Below are positions 40,387 through 50,456 of a stretch of DNA of 64,000 bases, one piece after another; the stretch's first letter is position 1, and each line of letters opens with the position of its first letter. A program made the position numbers and the translations under genes. Origin of the DNA: JACQHM01 sp964535215 (GTDB lineage: Bacteria; Methylomirabilota; Methylomirabilia; Methylomirabilales; JACQHM01); the NCBI GenBank assembly GCA_964535215.1, contig CAZHST010000005.1, forward strand, positions 50,323-114,322, read 5' to 3'. The notes below the pieces were generated by a model. That model was not told the DNA's origin, did no database searches, and was given only the letters and a program-made list of their open reading frames with translations.

Positions 40387-42013
40387 AACTGCCATCGTTA
40401 ACATCTTGAAGCTGGAGGGGGTGGAGTCCTTTACCTGCTTCCCGGCCAACGCCCTCATTGATGCCGCCGCCTCTCAGGGCATCCGACCTATCCTGGCCCG
40501 GACCGAGCGGGTGGCCGTCAACATCGCCGACGGCTACAGCCGGGTCACGAACGGCCGCCGGATCGGGGTCTGTGCGGTGCAGCATGGCCCCGGCGCCGAG
40601 AATGCCTTCGCCGGGGTCGCCCAGGCCTATTCCGACGCAAGCCCCGTCCTGCTCCTCCCCGGGACCTTTGAGCGGAGCCGCCTGGGGGTGCCTCCAAACT
40701 TCCAGGCTGTCTACAACTACCGGCACGTGACCAAGTGGGTCGAGGTGGTGAACGGTGCCACGCGCATTCCCCAGATGATGCAACGGGCCTTCACCCTCCT
40801 CCGCTCCGGGAAACCTGGCCCGGTGATGCTGGAGGTGCCCACCGATGTCATGGAGGAGGAGATCCCCGAGGAGGCCTTCCATTACACTCCGGTCAAAGGC
40901 CCCCGTCCCTGGGGTGATCCGCAGGACGTGCGGGAGGCGGTTCAGGCCCTCCTCGCAGCCCGCTCGCCTGTCATTGTGGCGGGCCAGGGCATCTTCTACG
41001 CCGAGGCCTGGAACGAGCTAAAGGAGCTGGCCGAGCTCACCCAGGTTCCCGTGATGACCACCTTGAACGGCAAGAGCGTCTTCCCGGAGGATCACCCCCT
41101 GGCCCTAGGGACGGGGGGCCGCTCCCGTCCCAAGATGGTGGATCATTTCCTCCGCAAGGCGGATCTGGTCTTCGGGATCGGCACCAGCTTTACCCGCTCC
41201 GCCTACATCACCCCCATCCCACCGGGCAAAACCATGGCCCAGGTCACCATCAACGAGGAAGATCTTAACAAAGATTACCCCATCTCGTACGGCGTCATCG
41301 GCGACGCCAAGGCTGTCCTCTCCCAGATGATCGAGGAGGTGAAGCGGCAGGTGGGCCCCTACGGCCGACGGGGGGACGAGAGGGTTGCCGCGGAGGTCAG
41401 GACTGTCAAAGAAGAGTTCCTGAAAGAGTGGATGCCCCGTCTCACCTCCAATGAGACCCCCATCAGCCCCTACCGGCTCATCTGGGACCTGATGCAGACG
41501 GTGGACCGGCGCCGGACCATTGTGACCCACGACGCCGGAAACCCCCGGGATCAGATGATCCCCTTTTACGAGGCCCTTATCCCCCATGGCTACATCGGCT
41601 GGGGGAAGTCGACCCAACTGGGCACCGGGCTTGGACTGGTGATGGGGGCCAAGTTAGCGGCCCCAGACCATCTGGCGGTTAACGTGATGGGGGATGCCGC
41701 CTTCGGAATGGTGGGGATGGATTTTGAAACAGCTGTCCGGTCCCGTATCCCCATCCTGACCATCGTGATGAACAACGGCCTCCTGGGGGGCTACGAGAAA
41801 CACCTCCCCGTCTCCACCGCCCGCTACGGCACCCGCTACCTCTCCGGTCACTATGCTCATGTCACCGAGGGCCTGGGCGGCTACACCGAGCGGGTGGAGA
41901 AACCGGAGGACCTGGTGCCGGCGTTGAAGCGGTGCATCCAGGAGGTCGAGGCCGGGCGGGCAACCTTGCTGGAGGTCATCACCCGGGAGGAGCCCGTGTA
42001 CCCGATAGGGTAA
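40376..42013 (+). CDS. Thiamine diphosphate-dependent enzyme, acetolactate synthase-like
   Basis: A 545-residue ThDP enzyme with the three usual domains. The activating glutamate is in ARTERVAVNIADGYSRV (about 45), the FAD/R domain in the middle (VMTTLNGKSVFPEDHPLALG), and the ThDP-Mg site is VNVMGDAAFGMVGMDFETAV ending in MNN. It resembles the family of acetolactate synthase, benzoylformate decarboxylase and glyoxylate carboligase. The start overlaps the epimerase gene. Exact reaction is uncertain; a U32-like barrel protein is encoded convergently. Confidence 0.88.
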   Translation: MKGKTAIVNILKLEGVESFTCFPANALIDAAASQGIRPILARTERVAVNIADGYSRVTNGRRIGVCAVQHGPGAENAFAGVAQAYSDASPVLLLPGTFERSRLGVPPNFQAVYNYRHVTKWVEVVNGATRIPQMMQRAFTLLRSGKPGPVMLEVPTDVMEEEIPEEAFHYTPVKGPRPWGDPQDVREAVQALLAARSPVIVAGQGIFYAEAWNELKELAELTQVPVMTTLNGKSVFPEDHPLALGTGGRSRPKMVDHFLRKADLVFGIGTSFTRSAYITPIPPGKTMAQVTINEEDLNKDYPISYGVIGDAKAVLSQMIEEVKRQVGPYGRRGDERVAAEVRTVKEEFLKEWMPRLTSNETPISPYRLIWDLMQTVDRRRTIVTHDAGNPRDQMIPFYEALIPHGYIGWGKSTQLGTGLGLVMGAKLAAPDHLAVNVMGDAAFGMVGMDFETAVRSRIPILTIVMNNGLLGGYEKHLPVSTARYGTRYLSGHYAHVTEGLGGYTERVEKPEDLVPALKRCIQEVEAGRATLLEVITREEPVYPIG

Positions 42014-42106
42014 CCCTCTCTCCGCCCACCGGTGGAGCGGGAAAAGGCCCTGAAGGAGTGCTTGGGCACCTCAGAGGTTCAAAAAGAAGGCCGAATCAAG
42101 GCCTCC

Positions 42107-43045
42107 CTAATCTGACGGCTCTGGAATCGCCAGCCCCTCCGCCCCGATCTTAGACGACACGGCCTCGGGGGAATACCGCTTCAACAGATCGAGGCCGATC
42201 TTCGCCCGACGGATCCGCTCGACGGTCAAGGCGATGGCCGTCTCCTCCAGGTGCCTTCCGGAGGGGTAGACCTCGGGAGCGTTCCGGAGGCCGAACTTGA
42301 GGTAGACCGGAGAGGCCACCCGCACCAGCTCGGGGATTTCATAGTGCCGAACGAACCCGCCAAACCCATCCGGGACCTCGACATAGATGTCCAAGGGGAT
42401 TTCAACGGCCTGCCGAATGGCCGCGATCTGGGGGAGCGTCAGGTCGGTGGGAATGTTGTAAGTTCCGGCGCCGTGCCGCTCCATCATCCGGATCGCGGCC
42501 GGGTTGGCCTGGCCCATCTGGACCGATACCTTGATGACCAGATTCCTCGGGAGGTGGCCTGCCTTTTTCATCTCGTCCAGGACCCAGAGGAGTCCCTCAT
42601 CAGCCACCAGGACCCCCCTGATCCCCAACCGGCAGGCCCGCTTCACGTCCTCGACGGCGTACACGAGCTGATCCATCCCCCGGAGGCGCCCGGCCAGGTT
42701 CTTCCCCGCCGGAGCCCCCACCTGTCCCCCGATGTCCCAGGCGGCCCGGGGGCCGACGAAGAGGCTCACCTCCATCTGGTGCTGTCGGCCCAGCACCGCC
42801 ATCTCCTTAAGCTCCTCGTCGGTTAAGAACATGATCCCACTCCCCTGACTCACCCGGTCAATCTGGACACCGAGTTTCTGGGCCGTCTCGATGGCGGCCT
42901 TCATGGCCCTGGGACCCTCCACGCTCGGGATCTCCACACGGTACTGGGCCCCATCAGGAAAGCGCTTGCCAGAGCTCGGCAAATCGTAAGCATCCTGGCG
43001 CGGCAGGCCCATCTCCTCCAAGAACCTTCGTGTCTCTTCCATCAT
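42107..43045 (-). CDS. U32 peptidase-like TIM-barrel protein
   Basis: A 312-residue protein. YRVEIPSVEGPRAMKAAIET, DRVSQGSGIMFLTDEELKEM, ACRLGIRGVLVADEGLLWVL and KVSVQMGQANPAAIRMMER alternate as strands and helices of a barrel. It is like proteins annotated as U32 peptidases, but I see no proof of peptidase activity. MMEETRRFLEE at 43045 follows GAGGGAGGGGA and is taken as start. It lies 62 bp from the IS200-type element. Confidence 0.6.
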   Translation of the reverse strand: MMEETRRFLEEMGLPRQDAYDLPSSGKRFPDGAQYRVEIPSVEGPRAMKAAIETAQKLGVQIDRVSQGSGIMFLTDEELKEMAVLGRQHQMEVSLFVGPRAAWDIGGQVGAPAGKNLAGRLRGMDQLVYAVEDVKRACRLGIRGVLVADEGLLWVLDEMKKAGHLPRNLVIKVSVQMGQANPAAIRMMERHGAGTYNIPTDLTLPQIAAIRQAVEIPLDIYVEVPDGFGGFVRHYEIPELVRVASPVYLKFGLRNAPEVYPSGRHLEETAIALTVERIRRAKIGLDLLKRYSPEAVSSKIGAEGLAIPEPSD

Positions 43046-43107
43046 TCCCCTCCCTCTTCTCACGTATCAGTACCTGGCTAAGCCCATAGAAAACCAGGCG
43101 CAGGGGA

Positions 43108-43127
43108 CTGTCGGGTTCAGCCGACAG
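43108..43127 (+). repeat. Left-end hairpin of the IS200/IS605-like element
   Basis: CTGTCGG (43108-43114), loop GTTCAG, CCGACAG (43121-43127): a perfect 7-bp stem. IS200/IS605 transposases recognise such subterminal hairpins as single strands. A similar hairpin lies at the right end. Confidence 0.7.
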
Positions 43128-43197
43128 GGGAATGCGCCCGTTCACCTCCTGGCGTTCGATGGGTTGCCGTGGTATACTTAGATGGGATAAACGAACT

Positions 43198-43619
43198 ATG
43201 CCCAAAGACTTCCAGTGGTTGGCTGACCGTTGGATGGTGCACTATGGCGGCGTTTGCGAACTGCGCTACCACTTCGTCTGGTGTCCGAAGTATCGCCGAA
43301 AAGTCCTTGTGGACAACGTTGCACAGCGGTTGCAGGAATTGTTGCATGAAGCCGTTGAACAGCTCGGCGGGAAAGTTCTGGAGTTGGCTATTCAACCGGA
43401 CCACTTGCATCTTTTTGTTCAAATGGGCACGCCCCTTTGTCGCCAGCTCAAATTGCCTTTCATCTTAAGGGTTATACCAGCCGCACCCTGCGCTCGGAGT
43501 TTCCCGAATTGCGCCGCCGCCTGCCAACTCTTTGGAGCCGTTCTTCCTATGTTGGCCCAGTTGGGCAGGTTAGCCAAGAAACCGTGGAACGATACATCGC
43601 CTCGCAGCGAGGTCGATAA
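43198..43619 (+). pseudogene. tnpA: IS200/IS605 TnpA (HUH/Y1) transposase with frameshift
   Basis: The frame from 43198 reads YGGVCELRYHFVWCPKYRRK and PDHLHLFVQMGTP, with the HUH pair HLH. At about 43430-43437, in the run GCCCCTTT, it shifts to the next frame: LSPAQIAFHLKGYTSRTLRS and ETVERYIASQRGR, with the catalytic tyrosine. One base seems to be missing. The joined product of about 140 residues has normal family length. A sequencing error cannot be excluded. Confidence 0.85.
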
Positions 43620-43622
43620 CCC

Positions 43623-44638
43623 ATGAAACTCGCTTACCAATATCGCCTGCAACCCACCAACACACAACAGCGGGCTCTTTGGAGCCTGTTGTCTGTTGCT
43701 TGCCGTGTCTCTAACGACGCCCTTAAAGAACGCAAAGAGGCTTGGGAAACCGAACACCGAACAGTGACCTACCTTGAGCAAGCCCTCAAGTTGACCGAAC
43801 GAAGAAGAACCGACAAAGCACTGGAACTTCTTAACCACAGTGCGGCCCCACATGTCCTTCGCCGCTTGGAGAAAGCCTTTCGCCGCTTCTTTGACGGCCT
43901 CAAAAAGGTGCTGTCATCAAGCAAGTCTGGATCACCTGCAAAGCCGATGGTTGGTATGCCACCTTCACCCTAGAAGTTCCTGAAAGCGTCTTTCTCAAGC
44001 CCTTGCCACCAATAGGCAAAAGCGTTGGCATAGATGTGGGGGTGGAACACCTTCTGGCCCTTTCTGATGGGACTCTGGGGGACCACCCAAGATGGCTTAA
44101 AGAAACCGAGGAAAAGATTGCTGCCAAACAGAGAATTCTTAGCAGGAAGCAAAAGGGCTCTAAGCGTTGGCGACGGATGTGTTGGCAGATTGCCAAGGTG
44201 CACCTGAAGGTTGCCCAACAACGGAAGGATTTTTACTTCAAACTGGTCAACTGGCTTGTCAGAGAATTTGACCTCATCGCCGTTGAAGATCTGAACATCA
44301 AGGGGCTGACGCAAGGCAACCTGAGCAAGTCGGTGCACGATGCTGGCTGGAGCATTTTCCTGAACGGGATATTGCCCTTCAAGGCTTGGAGGGCTGGGAG
44401 GGCCCTCGTGCAGGTTACCCCCCATGGAACCAGCCAGCATTGCGCCCGGTGCGGTGCTCCCGTGCCCAAGGGGTTGTCTGAGCGTTGGCATGACTGCCCG
44501 CACTGTGGCTTCTCCACTCATCGGGACCTCAACTCCGCCCTTTTCGTGCTCAAACTGGGCTTGGAACGAGCCCGCAGGGACGGTGGGGAAAGCCCACCGT
44601 CATGCCTGCAAGAAGCCGTCAGCTTTAGCCGACGGTAG
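43623..44638 (+). pseudogene. tnpB: TnpB (RNA-guided nuclease, Cas12-ancestor family), internally deleted and frameshifted
   Basis: The N-terminal part (MKLAYQYRLQPTNTQQRALW to LEKAFRRFFDGL) stops being in frame near 43905; the next frame continues KGAVIKQVWITCKADGWYATF and on. The GFPRFK to SKIGNVKI part that lies between in intact TnpB, about 50 residues, is absent. The RuvC parts are complete: GIDVG (Asp), AVEDLNIKGL (Glu), zinc ribbon CARCGAP...CPHCG, and HRDLNSA (Asp). Unlikely to be active. Confidence 0.85.
44616..44635 (+). repeat. Right-end hairpin of the IS200/IS605-like element
   Basis: CCGTCAG (44616-44622), loop CTTTAG, CCGACGG (44629-44635): a stem with one A-C mismatch, followed by TAGTTCA. 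It overlaps the end of tnpB. In active elements the guide RNA (omega RNA) of TnpB ends at this boundary. Confidence 0.65.
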
Positions 44639-44813
44639 TTCACGATGTCTCCGAACCCGTTCTATACCTTCCCAGGACCCCTTGTCAAGGAAACTCAACG
44701 ACCCGGGGCCCATCCAGCAACCAAAAGCCTTCCCCGACACCAGAAGAGCGGAATATTATAGACTTTAAGACCCCCGACGGGAGGGGTCATGCCAGTAGGA
44801 GGAAGATGGTCCG

Positions 44814-45374
44814 ATGGCCTCCCCGCAGGCGCTTCTCCTGACAGGCCCCCCTGGGAGTGGTAAGACGACCCTCATCCGACAAGTCGCCACCAGGGTGGGA
44901 GGCACCGCCGGAGGCTTCTATACGACGGAACTCCGGGAGCAGGGTCGGCGGGTCGGGTTTGAGCTCGTCACGCTGACGGGCGAGCGGGCCCTTCTGGCCC
45001 ACGTCCAGTATCCCTCGCCCTATCGGGTGGGGCGGTACGGTGTCGATCTCGTAACCCTGGAGCGGGTCGGGGTCGCTGCCCTCCGGCGGGCCTTTGCGAC
45101 CGGCCAGCTCGTGGTGGTGGACGAGATCGGGAAGATGGAGCTAAGGTCGGCAGCGTTCCGGGAGGTGGTGCAAGAGGCGCTGGAGGGTGGGGCCCGGCTT
45201 TTGGGCACAATCCTGCAGGCCGCCCATCCCTGGGCGGATCGTCTTAAACGGGACCCCCACGTTCGGGTGTTGCCGGTGACCCGGGACCGATGGCAGGCCG
45301 TCCTCCAGGAGGTGCTGGCATGGGTGGAAGCTGTTCACGGCCTGGATAAAACGGAAGGGGCCAGCGCCCGCTAG
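44814..45374 (+). CDS. Nucleoside-triphosphatase, THEP1 family
   Basis: A 186-residue P-loop NTPase: Walker A LLTGPPGSGKTTLIRQV, then TAGGFYTTELREQGRRVGFE, YGVDLVTLERVGVAALRRA and Walker B VVVDEIGKMELRS. These match the THEP1/YKG9 family, which hydrolyses NTPs slowly and may be a nucleotide kinase. AGGAGG lies 11 bp before the ATG, a long spacing. A GACCCC...GGGGTC hairpin lies at 44769-44788 in the leader. Confidence 0.92.
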   Translation: MASPQALLLTGPPGSGKTTLIRQVATRVGGTAGGFYTTELREQGRRVGFELVTLTGERALLAHVQYPSPYRVGRYGVDLVTLERVGVAALRRAFATGQLVVVDEIGKMELRSAAFREVVQEALEGGARLLGTILQAAHPWADRLKRDPHVRVLPVTRDRWQAVLQEVLAWVEAVHGLDKTEGASAR

Positions 45375-45388
45375 CCCCTCGTTTTTCC

Positions 45389-46540
<1,152 letters not shown>

Positions 46541-46553
46541 GACCCTCTCCTGC

Positions 46554-47327
46554 TCAACGGGACGGGCCGGAACCCTGGGCCTCCTCCAGCAGCCTTAACT
46601 GGCGCTCCGCTTCAGCTTTGAGCGGCGTCCCCGGCGCCAGCTCGACAACCTTCTTAAAGGCCTCCCGGGCCTCTTCCCGCTTCCCCATCTGGAGGTAGGC
46701 AAAGCCCAACTGCTGATAGGCGCTGGGGAGATCCGGGTTAAGCCTCACCGCCTCCTTCAACAGCTCAAGGGCCTGTTTCAGGTTCCCCTGCTGGAGGTAG
46801 GCCGTCCCCAGCCGCTCGTGGGCCTCCGCCGACTGGGGGACGATGTCAAGAGCCCGCCTGAACTCCGCCAGAGCCTCCTCCACACGTCCCTGGACAAGAT
46901 AAACGCTCCCCAAATTCAGATGGGCCCGCTCGGGGGTGAGGTACCGGGGGTTTGCTAGGGCCTTTTGAAAAGCCACGATGGCCTCTTCCAGCCGTCCCAT
47001 CTGGAAGTAGGCGGTCCCCAGGTTGTTGTAGGCATCGGAGAAGTTGGCATCAAGCCCTGTGGCCTTCTGGAAGGAGGCGACGGCCAGATCGAAGCGTCGG
47101 TCTTGGAGGAGGGCCAACCCTAAAGCATTGTGGGCCTGGGGGTCATTGGGGGTCAGCTCAACAGCCCGGGAAAGCTCCTGAATGGCCAGCTTCACATCGC
47201 CCGCGAAGAGGTGGGCCACCCCGAGCTCGTAATGGCTCTGGGAGGCCCGTTCCCTCCGGATCTGGGCTTCGGGTCCGGCACAGGCGCTTACGATCAATGC
47301 GAGAAAGACAACGGCTAAACGCCGCAT
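46554..47327 (-). CDS. TPR lipoprotein, PilF/PilW-like
   Basis: A 257-residue protein with a lipoprotein signal (MRRLAVVFLALIVSACAG; lipobox ending at Cys16) and about six tetratricopeptide repeats (about 32-250), for example DPQAHNALGLALLQDRRFDL and SDAYNNLGTAYFQMGRLEEA. In type IV pilus bacteria PilF/PilW guides secretin assembly in the outer membrane, and its gene is next to rlmN, as here. Pilus function is inferred from synteny; no other pilus gene is in view. Confidence 0.82.
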   Translation of the reverse strand: MRRLAVVFLALIVSACAGPEAQIRRERASQSHYELGVAHLFAGDVKLAIQELSRAVELTPNDPQAHNALGLALLQDRRFDLAVASFQKATGLDANFSDAYNNLGTAYFQMGRLEEAIVAFQKALANPRYLTPERAHLNLGSVYLVQGRVEEALAEFRRALDIVPQSAEAHERLGTAYLQQGNLKQALELLKEAVRLNPDLPSAYQQLGFAYLQMGKREEAREAFKKVVELAPGTPLKAEAERQLRLLEEAQGSGPSR

Positions 47328-47362
47328 CGAAGCCTCCTCGGCTCAAGAGGGCTGGCTTAAGC

Positions 47363-48355
47363 CTAACCTCCCTGCTGGTATCGGCGGACCGCCCGTTGGT
47401 GCTCCTCCAGGGTTGAGGAGAAAAAGTGGGTGCCGTCGTTCTTGGAGACGAAGTAAAGGAAGCTGACCCGGGCTGGGTACAGGGCCGCCTCGAGGGAGGC
47501 GCGGCCGGGGTTGGCGATGGGGCCTGGGGGGAGCCCTCGATAGCGGTACGTATTGTAGGGAGAGTCCACGGCGAGATCAGCCCGGGTGAGCTTCCCCCCA
47601 AACCTGGGGAGGGCGTAGATCACCGTGGGGTCCGCCTGAAGCGGGATCCCACGCCGTAACCGGTTGTGGAAGACGGCGGAGATCAAGCGACGCTCCTCCT
47701 CCACCTTGGCCTCTTTCTCAATCAGGGAGGCCAGGGTCACCGCCTCCCCCATCGTCATCCCCAAGGCTGCTGCCCGAATCTGCTCAGCCGGTCCGAAGTG
47801 CTGTTTGAACCGGGTCACCATCATCCGGATGATCTCCTCCTCAGGAATCCCTTTGTAAAGATAGTAGGTGTCGGGAAAGAGGTAACCCTCCAGAGAATTC
47901 CCCTCCACCCCGTGCCGAGAGGGACTGGTCCGATCAAACACGAGGGTGAGGAACCGTTCCTCATCGGCTAGGCCTTGGGAGGCCAGGGTCCTGGCGATCT
48001 CCCGGGCCGTGAAGCCCTCGGGGATCATCACCGGATGGATGACGACCTCGCCTTTTCTCAATTTCGCGAGGACTTGAAAGAGGGACATCCGGGGACTGAG
48101 CACGTACTCCCCGGGTTTGAGTCGGCTGTAGGACCCCTCGGAGAAGGCAGCCAGGAGGAAGAGGAGACGGCTCCGGATGATCCCCTGCTTCTTCAGAAGC
48201 GTGGCGATCTCCCGGGCCCCGGCACCGGGCCTGATATAAATCGTCTCTGCCTTCCCCCAGGGCCAGGGGGAGAGAGAGGTGATGACCCACAGGAAAGCCC
48301 CCCCGAGGAGAAGAAGCATCCCTTGCCGGGGCGAGAGAGGGAACCTACCCGACAT
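47363..48355 (-). CDS. mltG: Endolytic murein transglycosylase
   Basis: A 330-residue inner-membrane protein: one N-terminal helix (about 12-32), LysM-like subdomain (SRLKPGEYVLSPRMSLFQVL), and the YceG catalytic domain with the Glu in LASLIEKEAKVEEERRLIS. VFHNRLRRGIPLQADPTVIY and SPYNTYRYRGLPPGPIANPG are typical. It cuts nascent glycan strands to end peptidoglycan polymerisation. It overlaps ruvX by 11 bp, an order conserved in many bacteria. Confidence 0.95.
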   Translation of the reverse strand: MSGRFPLSPRQGMLLLLGGAFLWVITSLSPWPWGKAETIYIRPGAGAREIATLLKKQGIIRSRLLFLLAAFSEGSYSRLKPGEYVLSPRMSLFQVLAKLRKGEVVIHPVMIPEGFTAREIARTLASQGLADEERFLTLVFDRTSPSRHGVEGNSLEGYLFPDTYYLYKGIPEEEIIRMMVTRFKQHFGPAEQIRAAALGMTMGEAVTLASLIEKEAKVEEERRLISAVFHNRLRRGIPLQADPTVIYALPRFGGKLTRADLAVDSPYNTYRYRGLPPGPIANPGRASLEAALYPARVSFLYFVSKNDGTHFFSSTLEEHQRAVRRYQQGG

Positions 48356-48782
48356 GCCCCTCCTCCGACTGGGAACGGCTATCCAGGTACCCCTGGAGGA
48401 TCAGGACGGCGGCGACCCGATCCACCACCTGTCGCCGCTTCCTTCTTCGGACCCCTGCCTCGATGAGGAACCGATTCGCCGCCTTTGTCGTCCACCGCTC
48501 ATCCCAGAGGATGGTTCTGACCTGAAAACGGCTTTCCAGCAGCCTGGCGAACGTGGAAGCGGCTTCCGCCTCCTCCCCAAAGCGCCCGTCCAGATGGCGG
48601 GGAAGGCCGACAACCACCTCTCCAACCTCAAATCGCCGGATGAGTTCCCCCAGGGCGGCCAGATCCTCCTCGGGTTCCCCTCTGGCAATGGTGGGAAGCC
48701 CCTGGGCAATCAGGCCCAGCTCGTCGCTGACCGCCAACCCAATGGTCTTCGCCCCCAGATCAACCCCTAACACCCTCGACAT
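48345..48782 (-). CDS. ruvX: RuvX/YqgF Holliday junction resolvase-like protein
   Basis: A 145-residue RNase H-fold protein: VLGVDLGAKTIGLAVSDELG (first acid), VVGLPRHLDGRFGEEAE, LWDERWTTKAANRFLIEAG and a C-terminal DRVAAVLILQGYLD. It processes pre-16S rRNA 5' ends and may resolve junctions. It is the first gene of the ruvX-mltG-pilF-rlmN-tRNA run. Confidence 0.94.
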   Translation of the reverse strand: MSRVLGVDLGAKTIGLAVSDELGLIAQGLPTIARGEPEEDLAALGELIRRFEVGEVVVGLPRHLDGRFGEEAEAASTFARLLESRFQVRTILWDERWTTKAANRFLIEAGVRRRKRRQVVDRVAAVLILQGYLDSRSQSEEGHVG

Positions 48783-48858
48783 GTCCCAGGTCTCCCTTGA
48801 CGGGTGGACAAAAATCTGGAAAATGGGAGGCGACCTACCCCCTTTGGCGGGAGGAACA

Positions 48859-49536
48859 ATGAGGGAACGAATGGTAAAGCGAAGGCTCCTTGACCTCTAC
48901 CGGCGTCTCTTCCGCCACTTCGGCCCTCAGGGCTGGTGGCCCGGGACGAGCCGCCTGGAGGTCATCGTCGGCGCCATCCTCACCCAGAACACTGCCTGGA
49001 CCAACGTGGAGAAAGCCCTCCGGAACCTGAAGACGAAGCGATGTCTCAGCGTAAAGGGCCTCACCTCCCTCCCCTTGGAGGCTTTAGCCGCCTTGCTCAA
49101 ACCGAGCGGGTATTATAGCATAAAGGCTAAACGTCTGAAAGCCTTCCTGAGTTTTCTTCAGGAAAGGTACGGGGGGAGCCTAGATCAGATGTTCCGGCAG
49201 GAGCCGTCGAAACTCCGGGAGGAACTTCTGGCGATTCCCGGGATCGGCCAGGAGACGGCCGACTCGATCCTCCTTTACGCCGGGGGCTTCCCTACCTTCG
49301 TCGTCGATGCGTACACAAAGCGGGTCTTAGCCCGCCATGGCCTCGCCGGTGAGAAGGCCACCTATCAAGAGGTTCAGGGGCTTTTCCTGAAGCACCTTCC
49401 CCGGAGTGCCCCCCTCTTCAACGAATACCACGCCCTCTTCGTCGCCGTGGGGAAGCACTTCTGCCGGAAGAAACCCCTCTGCGAGAAATGCCCCCTCCGA
49501 TCGGACTTAAACCGGTACGGACCGATCCACGCCTGA
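48859..49536 (+). CDS. Endonuclease III-like HhH-GPD DNA glycosylase
   Basis: A 225-residue base-excision enzyme. The helix-hairpin-helix LLAIPGIGQETADSILLYAG and catalytic Asp loop FPTFVVDAYTKRVLARHG are clear. The lyase lysine of endonuclease III (GxGxKTA) is Glu here (GQETA), as in the MagIII-like/COG2231 group, so it is probably a monofunctional glycosylase. The C-terminal cluster site CRKKPLCEKCPLRSDLN has only three of the four usual cysteines. ATG 48859 follows GGGAGGAAC. Confidence 0.85.
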   Translation: MRERMVKRRLLDLYRRLFRHFGPQGWWPGTSRLEVIVGAILTQNTAWTNVEKALRNLKTKRCLSVKGLTSLPLEALAALLKPSGYYSIKAKRLKAFLSFLQERYGGSLDQMFRQEPSKLREELLAIPGIGQETADSILLYAGGFPTFVVDAYTKRVLARHGLAGEKATYQEVQGLFLKHLPRSAPLFNEYHALFVAVGKHFCRKKPLCEKCPLRSDLNRYGPIHA

Positions 49537-49758
49537 TTCTCCGGAGAGGAAGCGGCAAAAGTTGCAGATCAGGCTCCGTTGAACAAATCCTTCCCCGTAG
49601 CAGGGATCCGGAACGCTGATGCCCCCCATCACCTCCAGGGTTCCTGCAAAAATTGCGGAATCCCTTTGAACCCATTTTTCGCTTCTCGCTCCTTCACGGT
49701 CTAACTTCTCATCAATCCTTGGGGAGCCGTCGGTCACCAACCCTCGGACCTTTGGCAT
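49507..49758 (-). CDS. Possible small hypothetical protein
   Basis: An 83-codon frame in the gap between the glycosylase and a TPR gene. GAGAGG lies 7 bp before the ATG and a 7-bp inverted repeat (CACCCTT-TAG-AAGGGTG, 49772-49788) lies just upstream. The product has three cysteines (CYGEGFVQRSLICNFC). It overlaps the 3' end of the glycosylase gene by 30 bp on the opposite strand. No family known; could be a chance ORF. Confidence 0.3.
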   Translation of the reverse strand: MPKVRGLVTDGSPRIDEKLDREGARSEKWVQRDSAIFAGTLEVMGGISVPDPCYGEGFVQRSLICNFCRFLSGESGVDRSVPV

Positions 49759-49855
49759 GCGGTTTGCCTCTCACCCTTTAGAAGGGTGCAGGAAGCTTGA
49801 AAGGCCCCATTGGAAGTCACGGCTATCCTTCGTGTCAGGAAGGGGGAAGAGGAGG

Positions 49856-50434
49856 ATGTTGGAAGCACGGAAATCTAGGGAGGATCCTCTCGCAAGGGGA
49901 ACACGCTTTATGAAGGAACGGAAGTATGCATCGGCGATCACCGAATTCAGGAAGGTCCTTCGGAAGCAGCCGAAGCATTTCAAGGCCCTCCGGTACTTAG
50001 GTTTCTGCCATGCTCAGGAGGATCGCTTTACAGAAGCTGTCAAGGCCTATACGGCTGTCCTTGAGATCAACCCCAATGATTGCGCTGCCCGGAACCACCT
50101 TGGCCTCCTCTATGCCAAGCAGGGGGAAGTCGAACGGGCCATCGACGAGTTAAACCGAGCCGCTACCGTGAACGAGCAGCGAATCTTTGACTACCTCACC
50201 CTGGGCCGGTCCCTCATCGAGGAGGGCTTCCTGGAGAAGGCGATAACCGTCCTCCGGAAGGCCTCAAAGCTCAGACTCCAGCATGCCTGCATCCGCTACC
50301 ATCTGGAGCAGATCTATTATGACCATCATCTTCTCGAGCTTGCATTAGCCCATTGGCAGGAAACGCTGGAGATGTCAAACCTGAGCCATGACCGGAGAAA
50401 CCCGATGGGGAAGGGGCCTCTCGGAAACCTGTGA
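49856..50434 (+). CDS. Tetratricopeptide-repeat protein
   Basis: A 192-residue soluble protein of about four or five TPR units (LARGTRFMKERKYASAITEF, RYLGFCHAQEDRFTEAVKAY, HLGLLYAKQGEVERAIDELN, YLTLGRSLIEEGFLEKAITV). No signal peptide with ATG 49856, which sits behind GGAAGAGGAGG; the frame is open 33 codons upstream. It should be a protein-protein adaptor; the partner is unknown. Confidence 0.8.
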   Translation: MLEARKSREDPLARGTRFMKERKYASAITEFRKVLRKQPKHFKALRYLGFCHAQEDRFTEAVKAYTAVLEINPNDCAARNHLGLLYAKQGEVERAIDELNRAATVNEQRIFDYLTLGRSLIEEGFLEKAITVLRKASKLRLQHACIRYHLEQIYYDHHLLELALAHWQETLEMSNLSHDRRNPMGKGPLGNL

Positions 50435-50456
50435 GTCGCTCGTGAAGGAGGGGGAC

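Larger units (their letters stand above)
43108..44641 (+). mobile_element. IS200/IS605-family insertion sequence carrying tnpA and tnpB, both damaged
   Basis: From the left-end hairpin to the TTCA after the right-end hairpin. It carries tnpA (HUH transposase) then tnpB 3 bp downstream, the usual order of the group. Each gene has a frame disruption. Exact ends are estimated because these elements make no target duplication. A -10-like TATACT at 43173-43178 precedes tnpA. Its GC content is lower than its surroundings, in line with transfer. Confidence 0.82.

Noticed and set aside
42014..42106. Bidirectional terminator between the ThDP enzyme and U32-like genes
   Set aside because: An AGGCC-GAATCAA-GGCCT hairpin exists but the stem is only 5 bp without a T-run.
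43437..43619. Independent small gene
   Set aside because: It carries the TnpA catalytic tyrosine and continues the frame of 43198, so it is the second half of a frameshifted tnpA.
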